Of a stretch of 31,785 nucleotides of DNA, positions 23,410 to 31,323 are shown in pieces. Position 1 is the stretch's first letter; each line of letters starts with the position of its first letter. The notes beneath the pieces were generated by a model. The model was not told the origin of the DNA, searched no databases, and saw only the letters and a program-made list of their open reading frames with translations. Source of the DNA: CAZMCH01 sp964564735. Lineage in GTDB: Bacteria; Poribacteria; DTPJ01. Both the position numbers and the translations under genes were made by a program. The stretch covers positions 1 to 31,785 of the forward strand of contig CAZMCH010000046.1 in assembly GCA_964564735.1 (NCBI GenBank). The letters are read 5' to 3'.

Positions 23410-25143
23410 TTATACTTTTTCGGATATAGCCTTCGATCTGCAGACTTGCGCACAAACCATGCAACCACTACACAAAACAGGATCAATCTTTACTTTTTTG
23501 TTCTCCGCAGATGTCCTTGCCATCGCTGGGCATCCAAGCCTAAGACAAAGTCCACAAGCAACGCATACATCAGGATCAACAACCGCTAATTTTGGCTTTG
23601 TATCACGCTTCAAAAGGACACAAGGACGATTTGTAATTATAAGTGCTAATTTATCAAGCTTTGTCGCTTCGTCTATGACTGATTCTAATTCTTTTAAGTC
23701 ATAGGGATCAACGTTTCTGACATACTCAATGCCTAATGCTTTTGCAAGGTTAAAGAAATCAAGGCGTGTAGTATCCTCACCCATAAGCGTTTTTCCCGTC
23801 GCTGGATGATCCTGACGACCTGTCATCGCTGTTGTATCGTTATCTAATATAATGACAGTTCCCTTTGATTTGTTATAAACCATATCAACAAGACCCGTTA
23901 TACCCGAATGAACAAATGTTGAATCACCAATGACAGCAACGACATTATCGCTTCTTCCAGTTGCTTTTTCTATGCCCATAGCGGCTGTAATGCTTGCACC
24001 CATACAAACGCATGTATCCATGATTTCCAGAGGCGGAAGGACACTTAGAGTATAACATCCTATATCACCCGATACAGTCAATTTCTTTTTCTTTAATATA
24101 TGAAAGACGCTTCTATGCGGACAGCCCGCGCACATAGCTGGAGGACGTGCAGGCAATTTCATTTCAGGAAGTATATTAGGCACAGTCTTACCTGTGAAAA
24201 ATTCTGCTACAATATCAGGGGAAAGCTCACCCAATCTTTGACCAATCCCAATAACATCAATTCCCATCTCACGTATCTGGCTTTCAAGATATGGGTCTAA
24301 TTCCTCAACAACGTAAAGCTTTTTAACTTTGCTTGCAAAATCACGAATCAAGTTTTCTGGCAAAGGATAAGTCATTCCAAGCTTTAATATAGAGGCATTT
24401 GGCATCGCTTCTTTTGTGTATTGATAAGCGACTCCACTTGTTATAATGCCAATATTATCATCAAGAAATTCCTCTTTTTGGAGAGGAGATTCTTCCGAAA
24501 GAGCTTTGAGTTTTTCAAGGCGTTCTTCAACAATGACATGCCTTTTTCTAGCATAAGCGGGTATCATAACGAATTTCTGAACGTCCCTAACAAATCCCTC
24601 TGGTTTTTCTATCTGCTCTTTTTCTTCTAATTCAATGATGGATTCAGAATGAGCAATACGAGTAGTTGTTCGCACCATAACGGGAGTGTCATATTTTTCG
24701 CTGATATGAAATGCCATTTTAACAAATTCTTTTGCTTCTTGGCTATCGCTAGGCTCTAAAAGAGGGATTTTAGCAAACTTGGCATAGTTGCGATTATCTT
24801 GTTCGTTTTGTGAGCTGTGCATCCCGGGGTCATCTGCGCTAATGAGGACGAAACCACCCTTTATTCCTGTATAAGAGAGTGTAAAAAGTGGGTCTGCGGC
24901 AACATTTACGCCGACATGCTTCATAGCGACAAGCGCTCTGCCACCTGCGAATGATGCGCCCATGCCGACCTCAAAAGCAACCTTCTCATTAGGCGACCAT
25001 TCCGCATATATCTCTGGATATTCTCTCGCAATCGTTTCTAATATTTCAGTGCTAGGCGTTCCGGGATAAGCAGATGCGACGCTAACTCCGCTTTCATAAG
25101 CCCCACGAGCTATTGCCTCATTTCCTGATAGAAGTTTCTTCAT
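23410..25143 (-). CDS. iorA: Indolepyruvate:ferredoxin oxidoreductase, alpha subunit
   Basis: 577 residues. The N-terminal pyrimidine-binding domain has S-A-Y-P-G-T-P-S-T-E and a C-terminal half of the core carries C-A-G-C-P-H-R, G-D-I-G-C-Y-T-L and the thiamine diphosphate motif G-D-S-T-F-V-H-S-G through V-I-L-D-N-D-T-T-A-M-T-G. The last 55 residues hold two 4Fe-4S sites: C-V-A-C-G-L-C-L-R-L-G-C-P (first) and C-S-G-C-M-V-C-A-Q-V-C (second). The enzyme links amino-acid fermentation to ferredoxin reduction in anaerobes. Its ATG overlaps the TAA of the preceding TPR gene by one base, so the two are translationally coupled. Confidence 0.96.
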   Translation of the reverse strand: MKKLLSGNEAIARGAYESGVSVASAYPGTPSTEILETIAREYPEIYAEWSPNEKVAFEVGMGASFAGGRALVAMKHVGVNVAADPLFTLSYTGIKGGFVLISADDPGMHSSQNEQDNRNYAKFAKIPLLEPSDSQEAKEFVKMAFHISEKYDTPVMVRTTTRIAHSESIIELEEKEQIEKPEGFVRDVQKFVMIPAYARKRHVIVEERLEKLKALSEESPLQKEEFLDDNIGIITSGVAYQYTKEAMPNASILKLGMTYPLPENLIRDFASKVKKLYVVEELDPYLESQIREMGIDVIGIGQRLGELSPDIVAEFFTGKTVPNILPEMKLPARPPAMCAGCPHRSVFHILKKKKLTVSGDIGCYTLSVLPPLEIMDTCVCMGASITAAMGIEKATGRSDNVVAVIGDSTFVHSGITGLVDMVYNKSKGTVIILDNDTTAMTGRQDHPATGKTLMGEDTTRLDFFNLAKALGIEYVRNVDPYDLKELESVIDEATKLDKLALIITNRPCVLLKRDTKPKLAVVDPDVCVACGLCLRLGCPAMARTSAENKKVKIDPVLCSGCMVCAQVCRSKAISEKV

Positions 25144-26291
25144 TATGCCTGTGGCTTCCCTTCTTGTTTAGCTATGTTAAGCAAATCTATTTTATTTTGT
25201 GCTTTTATATACATATCTCTAACGGGCAAAAAAGTAAATTCAACCGCTCTACTAAAATAGCTTAAAGCAGTATCCCAATCGCCCTGTGCTTCATATTTTC
25301 GTCCAGAGTTTACTGACTTTATCAAATTCAAGGATTGTTCTTCATATTCACGCAAAGCTTTTTCTGCTTCCTTTAATTTGCTCGAACTTCCTGCGGATAC
25401 TGATTGCTGTTGCCAGTATTCATTTCTCGCTAAGATAGCTTTGTCATAAGCCAAGAGAGTGTCAAACCATTTTTCTTGTTTGCCTTTTTCAAGGGATTGT
25501 GCTTTTTCAAGAAGAGACTTGAAATTTGCATCAGATGCAGAACTTCCCAGAGCGTCTTGGTATTTCTTTATTGCATCTTTTGCTTTTTCCACAACGGTCT
25601 TGGCTTTTTCTTGAATTGCATTTTCAGTTTTTACTTTGAATCTATCGACAACAACCTTATAGGCATTTATGGCATTGTCTTTTTCTCCAAGTTTTTCATA
25701 ACATAAACCCTTGCTCAATATAGCATCAACAGTAATATAAGATTCAGGATATTTTGAAATTTCATCATAATATTGTATTGCTTTTCTAATAGATTCATTA
25801 TCTCCCATCTGCATATAACTTTTTGCTATAGCATCTTTAGCGGAAATAGCATTTTGGCTTTTAGGATATTTCTTTATGAATTTGTCATATTCAGAGATCG
25901 CTTCATTATACTTACCTGCCTGAAATGAGCATCTTGCAGAAAGGAAAATCGCTTCACTTATAATAGAGGCTTTTCCACCGTGATCGATGGCTTCCTTAAA
26001 TTTTGCCTTTGCTGTTTCATACTTGCTGATAGTGGATTCTATATTGCCGTCTTTTTGGATTGCGGATTCTGCTTCAGTATAGAGTTTCACGGCTTCACTA
26101 AGTATTAACGAAGCTTTTGCGTTTCTATTTGCTGTATAGCTAAAATAAACGATTATGGCGGCGATAACAACGATTATTATTCCTGCTATACCAGCTAACT
26201 TTTTCCAGTTTTCTTCGATATAGATAGATAATTTTGTTGTTGTGGAAACGAGCTTGTCTTCTTTTATTTGCTTATTTTTTATTTTTGCCAT
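25143..26291 (-). CDS. Membrane-anchored tetratricopeptide-repeat protein
   Basis: 382 residues. A basic N-terminal tail (1-30) precedes one membrane helix (about 33-53) and then TPR units. The clearest units are Y-N-E-A-I-S-E-Y-D-K-F-I-K-K-Y-P, R-K-A-I-Q-Y-Y-D-E-I, K-D-N-A-I-N-A-Y-K-V-V and W-D-T-A-L-S-Y-F-S-R-A. The topology resembles YfgM/Tol-Pal-associated scaffold proteins with the TPR domain outside the cytoplasmic membrane. The central part is lysine-rich and helical. It lies between fmdB-like and iorA genes; the 1-bp overlap with iorA implies coupling, though no functional reason is known. Partner unknown. Confidence 0.85.
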   Translation of the reverse strand: MAKIKNKQIKEDKLVSTTTKLSIYIEENWKKLAGIAGIIIVVIAAIIVYFSYTANRNAKASLILSEAVKLYTEAESAIQKDGNIESTISKYETAKAKFKEAIDHGGKASIISEAIFLSARCSFQAGKYNEAISEYDKFIKKYPKSQNAISAKDAIAKSYMQMGDNESIRKAIQYYDEISKYPESYITVDAILSKGLCYEKLGEKDNAINAYKVVVDRFKVKTENAIQEKAKTVVEKAKDAIKKYQDALGSSASDANFKSLLEKAQSLEKGKQEKWFDTLLAYDKAILARNEYWQQQSVSAGSSSKLKEAEKALREYEEQSLNLIKSVNSGRKYEAQGDWDTALSYFSRAVEFTFLPVRDMYIKAQNKIDLLNIAKQEGKPQA

Positions 26292-26377
26292 AGACTGTTT
26301 TTATGAGACTTGGTTATGCTTTACCTTTACTCACAATGCTCCTTTCTTTCCATAACATTGAAGATGTTTTGGTTTAT

Positions 26378-26608
26378 TTATTTAGAACAAGACTTGCAAC
26401 TGCTGGCTTTGCATGATGAACAGCTAGAACCTTTTGATGATCTTATTTCAGAGGAACTTCCCTTTGATGAAAAAGCAAAAGCGGACATCATTTTTTCAAC
26501 ATTTGAGTCTTTGCATTTTGGGCAAGATACCGCATTTATGCTACTTGGAGAGCAAAGTTCCTCAAATTCATGGTCGCATTGTTTACAATGAAATTCATAT
26601 AAGGGCAT
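26378..26608 (-). CDS. FmdB family zinc-ribbon protein
   Basis: 76 residues. M-P-L-Y-E-F-H-C-K-Q-C is the unmistakable start of FmdB/CxxC_CxxC_SSSS regulators; the second knuckle is C-P-K-C. The tail is Ser/Lys/Cys-rich (S-S-C-S-S-C-K-A-S-S-C-K-S-C), as is usual. Function in most bacteria is unknown; the name comes from a gene in the formamidase region of Methylophilus. It is followed after 86 bp by the TPR gene and preceded by tRNA-Gly on the same strand. Confidence 0.93.
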   Translation of the reverse strand: MPLYEFHCKQCDHEFEELCSPSSINAVSCPKCKDSNVEKMMSAFAFSSKGSSSEIRSSKGSSCSSCKASSCKSCSK

Positions 26609-26709
26609 AGGCTTTCCACCATTGCATATTTAAACATAAAGGCGAAAAATTCACTCCATCTTTTAGATAAAATAAGCGAATACTTCGCCCTTAAAATCAT
26701 TTATAATTA

Positions 26710-26783
<74 letters not shown>

Positions 26784-26806
26784 ACTCTGATAAATCAGAC
26801 TTAATA

Positions 26807-26836
26807 ATTATACTGAACACAGAGTAATAATGTCAA
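26807..26836 (-). promoter_or_regulatory. Consensus sigma-70 promoter for tRNA-Gly
   Basis: On the minus strand, TTGACA (26831-26836) and TATAAT (26807-26812) are both perfect, with an 18-bp spacer, and lead directly into the tRNA. Read-through past the tRNA could also supply the fmdB-TPR-iorA genes, since no strong terminator separates them. Confidence 0.85.
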
Positions 26837-26851
26837 GCAATATATTTTTGA

Positions 26852-27766
26852 TTAGAGCTTGTAATATTCAGCAGTTTTTTTAATTCCTTGTTCGAGAGTA
26901 TATTTTGGATACCAACCAAGTTCAGCTTTAGCTTTATCATTTGCAATAGATATTCTTTGCAATTCACCGGGACGTTTCTCGCCATTTATTGCATCTTTTG
27001 TGAATCCAAATTCCTTTTTTAGAAGCCTAAAAATTTCATTTACATCGGTTTCAATAGCTGTACCGATATTATATATCTCTCTGTCCCCCTTTTCTAGTGC
27101 GATCATATTTGCATCGACGACATCATCTATGAAAATATAATCTCTTGTAGCTTTTCCATCACCAAAGATAATTGGCTGAACACCATCAATAATCTTTTGA
27201 GTAAATATTGCTATAACACCAGCCTCTCCATGTGGGTCTTGTCTGGGACCATAGACATTTGCATAGCGAAGAACAGAATAATTAAGACCATATACTACAC
27301 CATACATATAGAGATAGTTTTCAAATGTTAGCTTATTAATTGCGTAAGGACAAAGAGGCTTTGTTGGGTGCTTTTCGTCAGCCGGGAGATATTCAGGCTC
27401 ACCGTAAACAGTTCCACCTGTTGATGCAAAAATAAGCTTTTTTACATTGCATTTTATACATTGTTGAAGCACATTTAAAGCCCCAATGACATTAATTTGT
27501 GCATCTAGTTGTGGGTCTCGAACAGATATGACAACGGAAATCTGCGCTGCGTGATGACTTACATAGTCGGGCTTTTCTACCTCAAATACAGTTTCTAATC
27601 CGGGGTCGCAGATATCTATTTTGTATAATTTTGCCTTTGGATTTATATTGCTTTCTTTACCAGAAGATAAATTATCAACGATTGCAACATGATGTCCTTC
27701 CTTTATTAATCTATCAACTATATGTGAAGCTATAAATCCTGCTCCCCCTGTAACCAAAAACCTCAT
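26852..27766 (-). CDS. NAD-dependent epimerase/dehydratase (UDP-glucose 4-epimerase-like)
   Basis: 304 residues of the extended short-chain dehydrogenase family. The NAD loop is T-G-G-A-G-F-I-A-S-H (6-15). The catalytic pair Tyr141-x3-Lys145 sits in C-P-Y-A-I-N-K, with Ser/Thr at 115-116 in F-A-S-T-G-G-T-V-Y-G. R-Y-A-N-V-Y-G-P-R-Q-D and D-Y-I-F-I-D-D-V-V are the usual substrate-site signatures. GalE of E. coli is about 338 residues; this is the shorter archaeal/bacterial type. ATG 27766 has AAGGGG upstream. It follows the RLFFP/ERHxH paralogs on the same strand. It likely supplies UDP-galactose or a related sugar; precise specificity is uncertain. Confidence 0.92.
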   Translation of the reverse strand: MRFLVTGGAGFIASHIVDRLIKEGHHVAIVDNLSSGKESNINPKAKLYKIDICDPGLETVFEVEKPDYVSHHAAQISVVISVRDPQLDAQINVIGALNVLQQCIKCNVKKLIFASTGGTVYGEPEYLPADEKHPTKPLCPYAINKLTFENYLYMYGVVYGLNYSVLRYANVYGPRQDPHGEAGVIAIFTQKIIDGVQPIIFGDGKATRDYIFIDDVVDANMIALEKGDREIYNIGTAIETDVNEIFRLLKKEFGFTKDAINGEKRPGELQRISIANDKAKAELGWYPKYTLEQGIKKTAEYYKL

Positions 27767-27821
27767 ATATTATCCCCTTTCATAAAGATATGACTTTTTT
27801 ATAGAGTTTTAAATGTATACC

Positions 27822-28478
27822 TTAAATTATAGGAGGAGGCAAAGGGTCTATATCAATAACTTGTCCAAGCTGACCAACTGCAACACCGTTTGGATGATAT
27901 GTTCCTTGATAGTGCAAATGTCGTTCTGCTGCTATTAGTTGATCAGAAATAATCTCAAGTGTTCCTTGAACACGCCCAGTTTCCTGATCAGAAAATGCCC
28001 ATGAACCCATATGCCTTAATTTATTGCTGAACTGCCTAACAATATTTCCGTTATCGTCTCTAACAATGACATTAACATTCGCTTCTGCGTTATTAATATT
28101 AAATACGATGAACCAATCAAGACATTCAGCGACAAGTTCAGGAAAAAAGAGTCTTTTTCCTACAGTTCCCATTTCAATAGAAGCACCGGGAAAGGCAAGA
28201 ACCTCCGTCCCAAGATGGCAATGGCGTTCTCCAATAATTGCCTTATTAGAAATAACCTCAAGTGATAAATCCTGTTGTTTTGATACGGGTTCTACTGGTA
28301 TCACCCAACCTTGAAATGGGTTCAACACTTTATCAGCATACCATAATACGATTCCACCACGATTACGTGCAACAGCTTTGACGTTTGATATTTCTCCGCT
28401 TACATTAACCACCTGAACCCAGTCAGCCCAAACACCTGCGGCAACTTGAGGAAAAAAAAGTCTGTTTGTAAGTGGCAT
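27822..28478 (-). CDS. Two-domain RLFFP/ERHxH repeat protein, copy A
   Basis: 218 residues made of two copies of one domain of about 100 residues. Each copy starts R-L-F-F-P-(Q/E), contains V-x-A/V-x-V-R-(N/D)-x-x-G-x-I-V, then a W-x-x-P/S segment, and ends with I-(I/A)-(G/A)-E-R-H-x-H. Copy 1 continues L-G-T-E-V-L-A-F-P-G-A-S, copy 2 ends G-V-A-V-G-Q-L-G-Q-V and a proline-rich tail. The pattern suggests beta-sandwich domains; it recalls DUF5719-type ERxxxY repeats, but I do not recognise the family. No signal peptide or membrane helix is seen. ATG 28478 has GGAGG 9 nt upstream. A close paralog lies 20 bp upstream. Function unknown. Confidence 0.75.
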   Translation of the reverse strand: MPLTNRLFFPQVAAGVWADWVQVVNVSGEISNVKAVARNRGGIVLWYADKVLNPFQGWVIPVEPVSKQQDLSLEVISNKAIIGERHCHLGTEVLAFPGASIEMGTVGKRLFFPELVAECLDWFIVFNINNAEANVNVIVRDDNGNIVRQFSNKLRHMGSWAFSDQETGRVQGTLEIISDQLIAAERHLHYQGTYHPNGVAVGQLGQVIDIDPLPPPII

Positions 28479-28498
28479 TGTCCATAACCTCCATTTAT

Positions 28499-29139
28499 CT
28501 AACTAAGAACCTGACCTAGTTGCCCAACAGCTACGCCATTCCCATAATGAAGATGTCTTTCTCCAACGATGGGTTGAGTGCAGAATATCTCCAGCGTTCC
28601 TTGAACATTGCCTATATCAGTATCTAGGAATATCCACAACCCAAAAGGCGGAATTTGATTACTAAAACGCTTAAAAGTAAAGCCATTTATATCTCTGGAT
28701 ATTACCNNNNNNNNNNCTAATGCGGTAAGCATATAATCTCTGAATTATTTTCCGTAATATTCATTAACCTGAAATTGTCATGACATCCATAAACAGTTTC
28801 TGGAAAGAAAAGCCTTGTTCCTACGGTTTTCATTTCTGGGCTTGCTCCGGGAAAAGCTAAAACCTCTGTTCCCAAATGGCAATGCCTTTCACCAACTATG
28901 GGTCTTTCTGATACAACCGTTAAAGAGACATTTTCTTGTGGAAAAGCGGAATCAACTGGAATAACCCAAGCCTGATAAGGCTGAAGCGTGCTGTTTGCGT
29001 TCCATACTATCTGACCTAACGGATTCCTTACAATAGCTTGCACATAAGAAGGCAGATCATTTATATTAACAACCTTAACCCAATCTGCCCATACACCTGC
29101 CGCTATCTGAGGAAAATATATCTTGTTTCCTACTGGCAT
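28499..29139 (-). CDS. Two-domain RLFFP/ERHxH repeat protein, copy B, split by assembly gap
   Basis: ATG 29139 has AAGGAGG at 6-nt spacing. Domain 1 (K-I-Y-F-P-Q-I to E-R-H-C-H-L-G-T-E-V) and the start of domain 2 (T-R-L-F-F-P-E-T-V) match copy A closely. After N-I-T-E-N-N-S-E the frame runs into a stop just before ten N bases (28707-28716). Past the gap the match resumes in another frame at V-I-S-R-D-I-N-G and ends E-R-H-L-H-Y-G-N-G-V-A-V-G-Q-L-G-Q-V. One gene is the simplest reading; the frame break is best explained by wrong sequence or wrong gap length, though a real frameshift cannot be excluded. The 20-bp spacing to copy A implies one operon. Confidence 0.7.
28707..28716. other. Assembly gap (ten N)
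   Basis: A run of ten N marks a scaffold join inside the second domain of copy B. Ten is a common placeholder, so the true length is not known, and the bases next to it may be unreliable. Confidence 0.99.
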
Positions 29140-29187
29140 CTGTGTCCTCCTTTGATTTAGGAAGCGCCTATTATTAAAGAATAAAGT

Positions 29188-29526
29188 CTACTGATGTCTA
29201 TCACGTATCTTTATGACTTTTTTTATACCTTTTAATAATTCATGATCCTCTACACGCTGGCATGGCAAATGTGAGCCTTTTGGGATTCTGCCATACCCAG
29301 CAAATATATCAGAGATCGCCTCGCTATATTCTGCTGATGATGTTGTAAAAGAAATACTACCTTTTGATGTTATCTCAAGTGAAACAAAATCTTTATAGCT
29401 ATCCTGTTTTCTGTCAATCCATCCAAATATAACTATAATATTACCACAATCTATAAACCTATCCCAATTTACAAATGGAAGCTCGTTGCATACTTCCGTC
29501 ATAATAATTGCTAATTTTGGCGTCAT
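29188..29526 (-). CDS. Uncharacterised 112-residue protein
   Basis: I do not recognise this protein. It reads as a mixed alpha/beta fold: a hydrophobic strand after F-I-D-C-G-N (I-I-V-I-F-G-W-I-D-R-K), a Ser/Thr-rich hairpin (S-K-G-S-I-S-F-T-T-S-S-A-E-Y), a helix (S-E-A-I-S-D-I-F-A-G-Y-G-R-I-P) and a basic C-terminus (G-I-K-K-V-I-K-I-R-D-R-H-Q). Cys13, Cys27 and a later Cys are scattered without a metal pattern. It lies 3 bp after the cupin-like gene and 48 bp before the RLFFP/ERHxH pair, clearly in one operon with both. No signal peptide. Confidence 0.6.
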   Translation of the reverse strand: MTPKLAIIMTEVCNELPFVNWDRFIDCGNIIVIFGWIDRKQDSYKDFVSLEITSKGSISFTTSSAEYSEAISDIFAGYGRIPKGSHLPCQRVEDHELLKGIKKVIKIRDRHQ

Positions 29527-29529
29527 TTT

Positions 29530-29889
29530 TTAGTCCTGCTCAACGATAAAATTGCTAATAAGAAGCGATACGGGCAGATCAGAGATATTTTCTGCCTCAT
29601 GATCGAAGTTTGGTGGAATAACAATAGTATCATGATTTCTCAATTTCGCTTCACCCCAACTGCCTTTATAAACAACTATTTCAATGTCTTTTGGTGGATA
29701 ACATTCAACAGTTACTGCTTCTAATTTATCATCATGAGTATTTAATGCAAGTTTGCCTCCGGGAGTTGATAATGATGAAATATTCTCGGCGAAATCCCTG
29801 AATTTAACTTTATATCCATAACTCTCAATATCTTTCAGGTTAAATCTTTCTTCTCCGCCTTTATAGCGAATAACAAAGGGCTTTTTCAT
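29530..29889 (-). CDS. Cupin-like small beta-barrel protein
   Basis: 119 residues. The segment N-H-D-T-I-V-I-P-P-N-F-D-H-E-A-E-N matches the second cupin motif (G-x5-P-x-G-x2-H-x3-N in spacing), while the first motif is not evident: T-H-D-D-K-L-E is at its expected place but keeps only part of the His/Glu set. It could be a sugar-binding or degenerate cupin. ATG 29889 has TTAGGAG upstream. It appears to be the first gene of a run that includes the 112-residue protein, both RLFFP/ERHxH paralogs and the GalE-like epimerase. The cupin assignment is moderate. Confidence 0.55.
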   Translation of the reverse strand: MKKPFVIRYKGGEERFNLKDIESYGYKVKFRDFAENISSLSTPGGKLALNTHDDKLEAVTVECYPPKDIEIVVYKGSWGEAKLRNHDTIVIPPNFDHEAENISDLPVSLLISNFIVEQD

Positions 29890-29941
29890 ATTTTGGCTCC
29901 TAAGCTAATAATTTCCTTAAAACTAATAAAAAACTTCCACA

Positions 29942-30268
29942 TCAAAACTTTCTTATTCTGCCCCATGATGTAGCCAATTTTTCTTTTAAATCAACCATCT
30001 TGGTAACAAAGCCAGTGTCATATTCTTCTATAATACCTCTTTGAAATGGTTCCCATACATTTGCACCAACCCAATCACCTTCAGCACTAAGACCACCACC
30101 AATAGCATATATAATCTCATTTGCAGATGCAGTAGCCAGATCCCGTCTGGTAGTGGGCATGTCCGATTTCTTCAGCCAGACATTTTCTGCAGATAGGGTA
30201 AATTTCGCTGTAAATAGGAGCAAAAAATAGGCTAATCCAGATAATGCAAAACAATATTTGAATTTCAT
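29942..30268 (-). pseudogene. Internally shortened kelch-repeat protein
   Basis: 108 residues with a strong GAGGGGG ribosome site, a signal peptide (to about residue 27, ending L-S-A) and one kelch opening: K-K-S-D-M-P-T-T-R-R-D-L-A-T-A then I-I-Y-A-I-G-G-G. Instead of further blades, the sequence passes to W-E-P-F, G-I-I-E-E-Y-D-T-G-F and a terminal K-L-A-T-S-W-G-R-I, which look like the last blade and usual tail of secreted kelch proteins of this type. A full propeller needs about six blades. The frame is intact, so an internal deletion between repeats, or repeat collapse in assembly, is likely. Probably non-functional as a propeller. Confidence 0.6.
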
Positions 30269-30311
30269 AATATCCCCCTCGCAATTCTTAACCTAATTAT
30301 ACAAATATCAT

Positions 30312-30728
30312 CTAATATCTTAACTCTAGATGCCAATTTTCTATCACAAGCTCAGGAATTCTCTCAAAATGTGAAATATTGTTTGTAACCAAGACCAAAT
30401 TTTTGCTTTTTGCAATGCCAGCAATCAAAATATCTGCTTGGGAAATAATTAAACCTTCTTGGAGCAAATAAGCGTATATATTAGCAGCGGAACGAACTGC
30501 TTCTTTATCTATTCCTATCAGATTATTATGCCTTATAAAATGCTCAAGCTTTGCAATTTTGCTTGATGCACCCAAATATTTCAGTCCGCTTAGAACTTCA
30601 TAGTAAGTTATGATACTTATATTGAATTTTTGAAATTTCTCCTGATATTTTAAGGCATTTTCTAATACAGATTTATCTTTCTTCAATATGAAAGAGAAAA
30701 TGTCTGTATCTATCAAGCTTGGTTTCAC
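30312..30728 (-). CDS. vapC: PIN-domain toxin (VapC type II)
   Basis: 138 residues from GTG 30728, overlapping the antitoxin stop by 3 bases. Active-site acids are present: Asp7 and Asp9 in L-I-D-T-D-I-F-S-F, Glu44 in T-Y-Y-E-V-L-S-G, Asp99 in I-S-Q-A-D-I-L-I-A; the fourth position is Asn117 in V-T-N-N, as in many VapC. It is expected to be an RNase that inhibits growth when free. The partner lies directly upstream, and the pair is separated from the kelch remnant by about 45 bp. Sequence differs from the first PIN toxin at 17191, so the two are not recent copies. Confidence 0.9.
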   Translation of the reverse strand: MKPSLIDTDIFSFILKKDKSVLENALKYQEKFQKFNISIITYYEVLSGLKYLGASSKIAKLEHFIRHNNLIGIDKEAVRSAANIYAYLLQEGLIISQADILIAGIAKSKNLVLVTNNISHFERIPELVIENWHLELRY

Positions 30729-30961
30729 ATCTCAAATTTCCTTCCATCAAAAAAGCATTGTCTATCATTATAAACTTGCTCAATGGAGTTTACCTCTTCC
30801 AAAGACCAATCATCAACAAATTCCATTAAACTAAAAGATTCAAGATATACATTCTCATTAAGAAAAGTTACTATTACTTCTTGAGATTCGCCTTTGGGTA
30901 GATTTACTTCCTCAATAAGTTCTACTTTTTTCCCGTCGTAAATACCTTTAACCGATAACAT
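30725..30961 (-). CDS. Antitoxin of the second PIN toxin pair
   Basis: 78 residues from ATG 30961, with AAGGAA at 8-nt spacing. M-L-S-V-K-G-I-Y-D-G-K-K-V-E-L-I-E-E-V-N-L-P resembles the short beta-strand N-terminus of AF2212/DUF104-type antitoxins; the acidic remainder (D-D-W-S-L-E-E-V-N-S-I-E-Q) would cover the toxin's active site. It ends at TGA 30725, inside the GTG-TGA overlap with the toxin gene, so the two are coupled. Confidence 0.82.
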   Translation of the reverse strand: MLSVKGIYDGKKVELIEEVNLPKGESQEVIVTFLNENVYLESFSLMEFVDDWSLEEVNSIEQVYNDRQCFFDGRKFEM

Positions 30962-31014
30962 TGATGTATTCCTTTTTTCATATACAGTGAATAAATCACC
31001 AATATTTTGATTAC

Positions 31015-31155
31015 TTAGGAACCATGATTAAATAACTTACCGCTTTAACCTATCCCCTAATTCCCTCCCAAGATGGGAAAACGCTTGCCTGAGGTGTATC
31101 TATAGAGAAAATCTCCAACAAATAAATAGGTAAGTTATTTAATTATAAGTCCTTA
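31015..31155. mobile_element. MITE-like 140-bp inverted-repeat element
   Basis: A perfect 15-bp inverted repeat (ATTAAATAACTTACC, 31027-31041, with 31129-31143) extends imperfectly to about 26 bp (AGGAACCATG and AAGGACTTAT flanks). The 87-bp inside has no coding frame but holds TATCCCCTAATTCCCTCCCA and AGATGGGAAAA, a variant of the CCCCTCCCAAGAGGGG block in the tandem duplication at 22945. Size, termini and lack of coding match a miniature inverted-repeat element. Confidence 0.65.
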
Positions 31156-31281
31156 ATTTAATTATACAAGCATTGACAATATCATTCAAGAATTGATTTT
31201 TATGATAGAGCATTAAAATATCAGTATAGCGACCTCTGTATAAATAAATTTATTGCTACATATCATTTTCGAAAATCAAGT
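31156..31281. other. Gene-free AT-rich spacer
   Basis: Between the inverted-repeat element and the hairpin at 31282 I see no coding frame, promoter pair or repeat. A short palindrome TTTTCGAAAA lies near 31267. Confidence 0.4.
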
Positions 31282-31323
31282 ATTAGTAAGTCGGGTTGAG
31301 GCAATAAAATCCGGCTTACTAAT
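31282..31323 (-). terminator. Hairpin at the 3' end of the sialidase-like gene
   Basis: ATTAGTAAGTCGG (31282-31294) pairs with CCGGCTTACTAAT (31311-31323) with one T-G wobble, 13 bp in all. It overlaps the end of the minus-strand stop codon. The minus-strand exit is AT-rich without a clean T-run, so it may stabilise or end the transcript. Confidence 0.5.

Noticed and set aside
23387..23704. Plus-strand frame over the iorA 3' end
   Set aside because: Antisense to the two 4Fe-4S motifs of IorA, which establish the minus-strand reading.
26310..26591. 93-residue acidic plus-strand frame
   Set aside because: Antisense to the FmdB gene; its acidic and Ser-rich look comes from the complementary Ser/Cys codons.
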